From positions 1 to 5,328 of the forward strand of contig JAEUJR010000756.1 of NCBI GenBank assembly GCA_016793585.1: 5,328 bases of DNA. Reading direction: 5' to 3'. The notes under the pieces were generated by a model. That model was given only the letters and a program-made list of their open reading frames with translations, did not search any database and was not told the DNA's origin. This stretch comes from Archangium sp. GTDB lineage: Bacteria > Myxococcota > Myxococcia > Myxococcales > Myxococcaceae. A program made the position numbers and the translations under genes. How positions within the stretch are numbered: position 1 is the stretch's first letter; every line of letters starts with the position of its first letter. Positions 1 through 5,328 of this stretch are shown one piece after another.

Positions 1-427
1 CGAAGGCACGCTCGACGAACGCCTCGCGTAACGAACAAGGCGTGCACTCCTGCTCGTTCACCGTCCAACCCGAGGCGCTGGTGCGCTGAGGACGTGTGAG
101 CACCTTGACCAGGGCGTCGCGAGAGACGCTGGTGGTCTTCCACTCGAGGGGCACCAGCAGGTACTCGGGCAGCGCGAACTCGCCCGACTCGAGCGCCGGC
201 CAGCGTGCGATCTCGACGCCGTCAGCGAAGAAGAGCAGCACGCGGCCGGGAACTCCGGGCTTCGCAGGAAGCGGTGCCCGTCCCTTCAATAATGCCTCGA
301 CGAAGACGAGCCGACCGTCGGCCGCGACATCTGCCTCGACGATGATGTCAGCCCTCGCGACCAGCGCCTCGACCGGCTCCCAGACGGGCCACCACCCAAG
401 GCACGCTGCGAGGATGATCGACGGCAA
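1..427 (-). CDS. Putative exported protein of unknown function, partial (3' end outside window)
   Basis: This open frame of 142 codons reads from the TTG at 427-425 to the left edge without a stop. It has no ATG, so it is easily missed. TTG is the only start I see between the preceding stop and the hydrophobic N-terminus (residues 4-16, rich in I, L, A and W). The following part, around ALVARADIIVEADV (21-34) and then VEALLKGRAP (43-52), resembles small secreted proteins in which a short beta-rich domain follows a signal peptide; that is an impression, not a family assignment. Later features are acidic and hydrophobic strands and a C-x-x-C pair (C128, C131). The start lies 3 nt after the stop of the 431-1093 gene and in the same frame, which suggests an operon with translational coupling. 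No strong Shine-Dalgarno is visible. The signal peptide lacks Lys/Arg if TTG is correct. Function unknown. Confidence 0.65.
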   Translation of the reverse strand, partial: MPSIILAACLGWWPVWEPVEALVARADIIVEADVAADGRLVFVEALLKGRAPLPAKPGVPGRVLLFFADGVEIARWPALESGEFALPEYLLVPLEWKTTSVSRDALVKVLTRPQRTSASGWTVNEQECTPCSLREAFVERAF

Positions 428-430
428 CCG

Positions 431-1093
431 CTACTCGGCGTTCCAATCGGAAGCGGGGAGGATCTTCCACCCCGTGTCGACCTTGCCCGCGCGGAAACGC
501 ACCACGCGAATCGGCCACTCCCGCGGCGTCTTCGCAGCGCCTTCCTTGCTCAGCACGACCCAGCGATGCACCTCGATGGAGTACTTGCCCGAGCCGCCGG
601 CCTTCGCCACCACCGCGCGCATCGGGTTCTTCGGGTGCCAGTAGACCTCTTTACCGACGCGCATCACGTACGAGAGCACCGGGTGCGCCTTGGTGAACGC
701 CGCCGCCTTCTCACGCGTCGGCCCGAGCAGCTTCGTCGCGTCGGCCTGCGAGACCTCGGTCATCTTCAGATCGTCTCCAACCTGATCCATGCCCATCAGC
801 TTCGTCAGCGCCGAGCGGCCGGCCTTGTCGAGATCGTTCATCGCCTGCACGGCGTGCACGAGGTCTGACTCTTCCTTCTTCACCGGGTCTTTCGACTTGA
901 ACTCCCAGTTGTCGAGGCTGAACAGCTGCGCGTTCATGGTGACGCCGCCGAGGAGCAGATCTTTGCCCGCCTCGTCACCCGCGCCCGTCAACGCGTTCAG
1001 GTAGGTCTCGGCCACCTTCTTCGCGTCAGCGTCGTCCTGCGCAGCAGCCACACCAGCGAACAGCGCCACACCCAGGGTCAGCAATCGGGACAT
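431..1093 (-). CDS. Secreted protein of unknown function, 220 aa
   Basis: The ATG at 1093-1091 gives a clear Sec signal peptide: MSR n-region, hydrophobic core at residues 4-15, and AAA before Q19 as the likely signal peptidase I site (A18|Q19). There is no lipobox and no cysteine in the protein, so it should be a soluble periplasmic or secreted protein of about 200 residues. The mature N-terminus is helical (AKKVAETYLNALTGAG, 24-39), and the middle (70-140) is charged and helical. The C-terminal third (about 149-213) looks like alternating beta strands ending in GWKILPASDW. A helix followed by a curved sheet with a W-K-I strand recalls NTF2-like folds, but this is only a guess. The frame stays open upstream to 1456, but that extension runs antisense through the protease gene and would bury the signal peptide. 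It is the first gene of the left-hand minus-strand pair. Confidence 0.85.
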   Translation of the reverse strand: MSRLLTLGVALFAGVAAAQDDADAKKVAETYLNALTGAGDEAGKDLLLGGVTMNAQLFSLDNWEFKSKDPVKKEESDLVHAVQAMNDLDKAGRSALTKLMGMDQVGDDLKMTEVSQADATKLLGPTREKAAAFTKAHPVLSYVMRVGKEVYWHPKNPMRAVVAKAGGSGKYSIEVHRWVVLSKEGAAKTPREWPIRVVRFRAGKVDTGWKILPASDWNAE

Positions 1094-1095
1094 GG

Positions 1096-1120
1096 CCCGT
1101 GGTTGTAGCACCGCCACGGG
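1096..1120. repeat. Perfect 7-bp inverted repeat beside the secreted-protein start
   Basis: The arms are CCCGTGG (1096-1102) and CCACGGG (1114-1120), separated by 11 nt. The near arm ends 2 nt before the minus-strand start codon (1093), and the repeat overlaps the candidate -10 hexamer at 1107-1102. It could be an operator or a 5' hairpin. A chance occurrence in GC-rich DNA is possible. Confidence 0.5.
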
Positions 1121-1128
1121 AATGTCGG
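1102..1128 (-). promoter_or_regulatory. Candidate sigma-70-like promoter for the 431-1093 gene
   Basis: Read on the minus strand, CCGACA (1128-1123; 4/6 to TTGACA) is followed by a 15-bp spacer and TACAAC (1107-1102; 4/6 to TATAAT). Eight bases separate this -10 from the ATG. The spacer is short and the matches are modest, so this is a weak prediction. No Shine-Dalgarno lies between the -10 and the ATG. Confidence 0.25.
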
Positions 1129-1134
1129 AGCCCC

Positions 1135-1162
1135 TTGCGGAGTTACGCCGACTGCGTATTTC
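1135..1162 (+). promoter_or_regulatory. Candidate promoter for the HtrA-type protease, possibly leaderless
   Basis: TTGCGG (1135-1140) and TATTTC (1157-1162) are separated by 16 bp. The ATG at 1169 is 6 nt beyond the -10, so the expected transcription start falls on or next to the start codon. No Shine-Dalgarno is present within 20 nt of the ATG; the only GGAG (1139-1142) is 26 nt away, too far to serve. Prediction by eye only. Confidence 0.3.
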
Positions 1163-1168
1163 CAGCCC

Positions 1169-2455
<1,287 letters not shown>

Positions 2456-2459
2456 CGGT

Positions 2460-3428
2460 TCAGTGACTCGCCCAGAAGAACGTCACCTCACCGCTCGGCC
2501 TCAGCAACAGGTGGCCGGCGCCGATGTCACCCAGGTTCACGTCGAAGGGCTGGTTGCACTCGAGCTGAAGCAGCTGGCGGGTGAAGGGCACCGAGCACTC
2601 CTGCACGAACGTGGGAAAGCCGCCGAGCTTGTGCACGTTGCGCGCGGCCTTGCCTGAAGCCTTCGCCCACGAGCGCCAGATCGAGACGCCGTCGTCCTCC
2701 GCGCCCTGCAGCAGCGCCTCGATCACCTCGCACGCTTCGTGCTCGAGCTGCTCGTGAAGCGCCGCCTCGAGCTCGGCGGGCAGTTCATCGAACTGCGTCC
2801 ACCCGACGATGCTGGTGCGCTGACCGCGGCCTGCCGGCCCCTCACGCAATGCACCCGCGGGAGCATGCCGCCGCGCGAGCCACCCCTCGAAGATGCAGGA
2901 GGCGCTCGTCGGCTCTTCGTTCGTCCACGCCTCACACGTGAAGAGTTGCACGAGCTCCTTCGCGCGCAGCGCCTTGTCCGGCAGTCGCGAACGGTCGAGT
3001 TCGAGCACCGCGGTGAGCGGGCGTTTGCACGAAGGGCACACCGGCCACGGCTCGTGCGGCAGCAACGTCATCGGCCCGCGCACGCGCCCGTGCACGTCGG
3101 AGCCCTCCCCGAAGATCGGCGCCCACGCCGGAGCCACCAGCGCCTCGAACTTCTTTCGCCAGGCTGCCGCCTTTCGGTCGACGTTGGAGTGGGGATCGTC
3201 GGCGACCGGTGCCACCGCGCTGCCCTCGACGAAGCCCTTCTTCAGCACCTTGCGCACCTCCGCCTCGATGAACGCGTCGCGCTCCGCGGCCGACGAGAAG
3301 CTGCGGCTTCGGGCCCGCCCATTCGTGCCCCACGCGCCTGACGAGATCTCGACCTCACCGCCTTCCCACGACACGTCCCAGAAGCGCTTCTTGCCTGCCT
3401 CTTCGATCACGAAGCTCCGCGTCGGCAT
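2460..3428 (-). CDS. WGR-domain protein with C-terminal DUF1963/YwqG-like region, 322 aa
   Basis: No signal peptide is seen, so the protein is probably cytoplasmic. Residues 3-70 form a WGR-like domain: strand RSFVIEE, then KRFWDVSWEGGEVEI, the turn WGTNGRARSRSF (33-44), and a helix ending VLKKGF (61-66). WGR domains in other proteins bind nucleic acid or mediate protein contacts. The region from about 110 to 322 resembles the DUF1963/YwqG family: CPSCKRPL (131-138) with FTC (163-165) and C178 could form a metal site. HKLGGFPTFVQ (266-276), LLQLE (286-290) and the GDIG segment (300-303) match the family's C-terminal core. The molecular function of this family is unknown. Start choice: ATG at 3428 gives the typical WGR N-terminus; a GTG at 3437 would add three residues. 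Neither has a clear Shine-Dalgarno. The stop lies 4 bp from the protease stop (convergent), and the 5' end diverges from the kinase-like gene. Confidence 0.85.
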   Translation of the reverse strand: MPTRSFVIEEAGKKRFWDVSWEGGEVEISSGAWGTNGRARSRSFSSAAERDAFIEAEVRKVLKKGFVEGSAVAPVADDPHSNVDRKAAAWRKKFEALVAPAWAPIFGEGSDVHGRVRGPMTLLPHEPWPVCPSCKRPLTAVLELDRSRLPDKALRAKELVQLFTCEAWTNEEPTSASCIFEGWLARRHAPAGALREGPAGRGQRTSIVGWTQFDELPAELEAALHEQLEHEACEVIEALLQGAEDDGVSIWRSWAKASGKAARNVHKLGGFPTFVQECSVPFTRQLLQLECNQPFDVNLGDIGAGHLLLRPSGEVTFFWASH

Positions 3429-3473
3429 GCACGCCACTCTGGCTCAGCTTCGATTCCGCTCAGATGGGAAATG

Positions 3474-3501
3474 TTGACCTCCCACCGTCACCGCCTACGG
3501 T
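3474..3501 (+). promoter_or_regulatory. Candidate promoter for the kinase-like gene
   Basis: TTGACC (3474-3479; 5/6 to the -35 consensus) is followed after 16 bp by TACGGT (3496-3501; 3/6 to the -10, with the T-A...T frame). The -10 ends 7 nt before the ATG at 3509, so transcription would begin at or almost at the start codon. The spacer and -10 lie inside the inverted repeat 3481-3504, so a protein bound there would block RNA polymerase. Confidence 0.35.
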
Positions 3502-3504
3502 GGG
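3481..3504. repeat. Perfect 8-bp inverted repeat just upstream of the kinase-like gene
   Basis: The arms CCCACCGT (3481-3488) and ACGGTGGG (3497-3504) are perfect complements, separated by 8 nt. The repeat begins directly after the base following the -35 candidate and ends 4 nt before the ATG at 3509. It could be an operator covering the promoter, or an RNA hairpin masking the GGTGGG (3499-3504), the only Shine-Dalgarno-like bases present. There is no U-run, so it is not a typical intrinsic terminator. Confidence 0.6.
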
Positions 3505-3508
3505 TTCC

Positions 3509-5328
3509 ATGCGGCCTGTCCGGTACCAGGTACTTGGGCCACTGCATGCGGGGGAAGGGTCTCGCGCGCAGCTGGGTCTCGCCGTCTTCGAAGACGGGCG
3601 GGCCGATCCATGCGTGGTCGTCTTCGTGCCCGACGAGGCCGAGAAAGACGGCACCCTGCTCGCGAAGATTCGCCGCGAGACCGAGCACGCCGCGCAGCTC
3701 GATCACCCGAACATCGTCACCGTCTTCGGCTTCGCCGACCTCGAGAAGAAGCACGCGCGCGTCGTGGAGTTCGCCGACGGAGAGTCGCTGCGCCGGGTGC
3801 TGAACCTGTCGAAGACCGTCCCTCCGCGCATCGCGACTCGCATCATCATCGACGCGTGCACCGGCGTTCACTACGCGCACCTCGCCGGCAATGACGACGG
3901 CACCGCGCTCGTGCACGGAGACGTTCGCCCCGAGACGCTGCTCATCTCGTTCGCAGGCATCACCAAGGTGACTGGCTACGGCGCCCTCGCCTTCGCGCCA
4001 CGGGAGATCGGCGGTCAGCGGGTGAAGGGCCGGCGGGTTCACTCCTCGCCCGAGCAGATCATCGGCGGGCGCGACGCCATCACCATTCCCAGCGACGTCT
4101 ACCTGCTGGGCCTGTCGTTCTACGAGCTGCTCACCGGCGTCGTGCCGTGGGCCGATCAGGGTGAAGGGTTCGATCAGGCGGTGCTGGCGTACCCGCTGCC
4201 GCCCGCGACGCCCGGCGTGATTCCCGAGGCGCTGTGGCCGATCATCGAGAAGGCCTGCCAGAAGAAGGCCTCGCAGCGCTTCGCCACGCCGCTCGCGATG
4301 CGCGAGGCCATCGAGCAGGCCGTCGGGGCCGAGATCGCGACCGTCGACGAGCTCTCGAAGTTTCTCGACTCGCTCTTCCCCGGCAACGGTGAGATTCGCG
4401 CAGAGCGCAAGCGCACCATCGACGCCGGCATCGCCGAGTTCGCGCGTAAGCAGTGGGCCAAGCGCGACACGAAGCAGATCCCCGTCGTGCAGGTGCCGGT
4501 GTCGGGGCCGCAGCCGGTGGTGCACGCCTCGGGCCCCTACGAGCCGATCGACCCCGTCTCGGAGCCCGTACGCGCGATTCCGCCACCGCCTCCGCCGCCG
4601 TCCGGGGCGTACGCCGCCCTGCCGCCGAAGCCGAAGCCACCTCCGCCCGCAAAGCCCCCACCGCAGGCCCCGCGCCCCGTCGAGCCCGATGATGATGACG
4701 AGCCCCGGCGCGAGAGTTCGTCGATGCCGTGGGTGATCTTCCTGCTCGTGATCGTGGTCGCCGCCAGCGGCTACTTCGCCTGGTCGCGCGCCAACGCTCC
4801 GTTCGAGCCCGCCCGCCAGGATCCCATCGTCGACGCCGACCCAACGCCCGTGCGAACCCTCGAGGTCGACGCCGGAGCACCCGCGCCCGTCACGGCCGTC
4901 GATGCGGGTGAAGACGCGGGGGCCCAGCCCATCGACGCCGGCGTGGTTGCGCCTCCGCCGCCCGTCGATGCCGGCCCTGCCCTGCCGGCTGAGCTCGCGG
5001 TCACCATCGACGCCAACCCGAACGTCGAGCTGTCGATCGACGGCACCGTCGTCGGAAGAACGCCCTGGAGCGGCTCGTTGGCCATGGGGCCGCACAAGCT
5101 CAAGCTCGAGAACAAAGACCTGCTGATCAACTCGGGGCGAACGATCACCGTTCAAGGCGATCAAGCGATCACCCAGACGTACACGTTCACGAAGGGCGCC
5201 GTGGCCGTGACCGCGCCCGCGGGTGCGACGATCTTCATCGACGGCAAGAAGCAGGGCGTCGCCCCGCTGCCCGGCGAGCTGCAGATCTACGAGGGCTTCC
5301 ACCGCATTCTCGTGAAGGTCGGCCAGGC
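3509..5328 (+). CDS. Membrane-anchored Ser/Thr kinase-like protein (predicted pseudokinase) with PEGA repeats, partial (3' end outside window)
   Basis: The frame is open for 606 codons to the window edge. A Hanks-type kinase fold spans about 6-272: GEGSRA loop (15-20), E57 of helix C, HPNIV (66-70), HGDVRPET (136-143), SPEQ (180-183), SDVYLLG (195-201) and the late Arg (R257). Key catalytic residues are missing: the VAIK lysine is F39, HRD is HGD, the catalytic-loop Lys and Asn are R140 and T143, and DFG is GYG (156-158). Phosphotransfer is therefore unlikely; a scaffold or sensor role is inferred. Next come a helical extension (273-320), a proline-rich linker with seven consecutive prolines (358-364), an acidic patch (394-398), one transmembrane helix (about 407-425), a DAG-repeat linker, PEGA 1 (about 495-560) and PEGA 2 (from about 561, cut). 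Topology: kinase fold inside, PEGA outside. The start at 3509 gives the usual kinase N-terminus (RYQVLGPL). In-frame alternatives are GTG 3500 and ATG 3464; the added codons look non-coding. Confidence 0.9.
   Translation, partial: MRPVRYQVLGPLHAGEGSRAQLGLAVFEDGRADPCVVVFVPDEAEKDGTLLAKIRRETEHAAQLDHPNIVTVFGFADLEKKHARVVEFADGESLRRVLNLSKTVPPRIATRIIIDACTGVHYAHLAGNDDGTALVHGDVRPETLLISFAGITKVTGYGALAFAPREIGGQRVKGRRVHSSPEQIIGGRDAITIPSDVYLLGLSFYELLTGVVPWADQGEGFDQAVLAYPLPPATPGVIPEALWPIIEKACQKKASQRFATPLAMREAIEQAVGAEIATVDELSKFLDSLFPGNGEIRAERKRTIDAGIAEFARKQWAKRDTKQIPVVQVPVSGPQPVVHASGPYEPIDPVSEPVRAIPPPPPPPSGAYAALPPKPKPPPPAKPPPQAPRPVEPDDDDEPRRESSSMPWVIFLLVIVVAASGYFAWSRANAPFEPARQDPIVDADPTPVRTLEVDAGAPAPVTAVDAGEDAGAQPIDAGVVAPPPPVDAGPALPAELAVTIDANPNVELSIDGTVVGRTPWSGSLAMGPHKLKLENKDLLINSGRTITVQGDQAITQTYTFTKGAVAVTAPAGATIFIDGKKQGVAPLPGELQIYEGFHRILVKVGQ
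4865..4975 (+). repeat. In-frame DAG-motif repeats in the extracytoplasmic linker
   Basis: Within residues 453-489 of the kinase-like protein, five copies of a short (V/I/E)-D-A-G motif occur, at 453-456, 464-467, 468-471, 475-478 and 486-489, separated by Ala/Pro-rich spacers. Codons vary between copies (GTC GAC GCC GGA, GTC GAT GCG GGT, ATC GAC GCC GGC), so the repeat is kept at protein level rather than being a recent DNA duplication. It probably forms a flexible tether between the membrane helix and the PEGA domains. Confidence 0.7.

Noticed and set aside
398..427. Lipobox-like L-A-A-C (residues 6-9) in the left-edge protein, suggesting a lipoprotein
   Set aside because: The cysteine would follow only eight residues with no positive charge, too short for a lipoprotein signal; the next codon upstream of the start region is a stop.
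96..644. 182-codon plus-strand open frame
   Set aside because: It is antisense to the two minus-strand genes, has a Ser/Thr/Ala-rich composition typical of shadow frames, and shows no domain.
2739..3477. Plus-strand open frames of 194 and 200 codons opposite the WGR gene
   Set aside because: They overlap each other and the well-supported WGR/DUF1963 gene, and their translations are biased and motif-free.
3464..3508. Upstream in-frame ATG (3464) as start of the kinase-like protein
   Set aside because: The 15 added codons have mixed third positions unlike the gene, no Shine-Dalgarno precedes them, and they contain the -35 candidate and inverted repeat. The start at 3509 gives the normal kinase N-terminus. 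Not fully excluded.
3488..5302. 604-codon open frame on the minus strand opposite the kinase-like gene
   Set aside because: It is antisense to a protein with clear kinase, transmembrane and PEGA features. Its translation is low-complexity, rich in R, G, D and V, with no recognisable domain; GC-rich codon bias explains the lack of stops.

Overview
The window is GC-rich DNA with strong G/C bias at third codon positions. It carries five protein-coding genes and no RNA gene, mobile element or CRISPR array. The gene content suggests a delta-proteobacterial/Myxococcota-type organism: a membrane-anchored Hanks-type kinase fold with proline-rich and DAG-repeat linkers and PEGA repeats, a WGR protein, and small secreted proteins of unknown family. 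This is inference from gene style; no marker gene is present.

Layout. (1) Positions 1-1093, minus strand: two adjacent genes for small exported proteins of unknown function. The first in reading order is complete (431-1093). The second starts 3 nt after its stop, in the same frame with a TTG codon, and runs off the left edge. (2) 1094-1168: divergent intergenic region with promoter-like elements on both strands and a perfect 7-bp inverted repeat beside the minus-strand start. (3) 1169-2455, plus strand: an intact HtrA/DegP/DegQ-type periplasmic serine protease with a complete catalytic triad and two PDZ domains. (4) 2460-3428, minus strand: a two-domain protein with a degenerate WGR domain and a C-terminal DUF1963/YwqG-like region. 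It converges on the protease gene with only 4 bp between the stop codons. (5) 3429-3508: divergent intergenic region with a good -35 element and a perfect 8-bp inverted repeat ending 4 nt before the next start. (6) 3509 to the right edge, plus strand: a large membrane protein whose N-terminal kinase domain has lost key catalytic residues (a predicted pseudokinase), then a proline-rich linker, one transmembrane helix, a DAG-repeat linker and PEGA repeats. This gene is open at the window edge.

The genes alternate in direction, so apart from the two left-hand genes they are separate transcription units. Several products act in or face the envelope (HtrA, the PEGA protein, the secreted pair), but the sequence shows no direct functional link between them. 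The most unusual points are the pseudokinase, the two inverted repeats that abut start codons and overlap candidate -10 elements, and a recurring geometry in which candidate -10 elements lie 6-8 nt from the start codon with no clear Shine-Dalgarno, which would give leaderless mRNAs.
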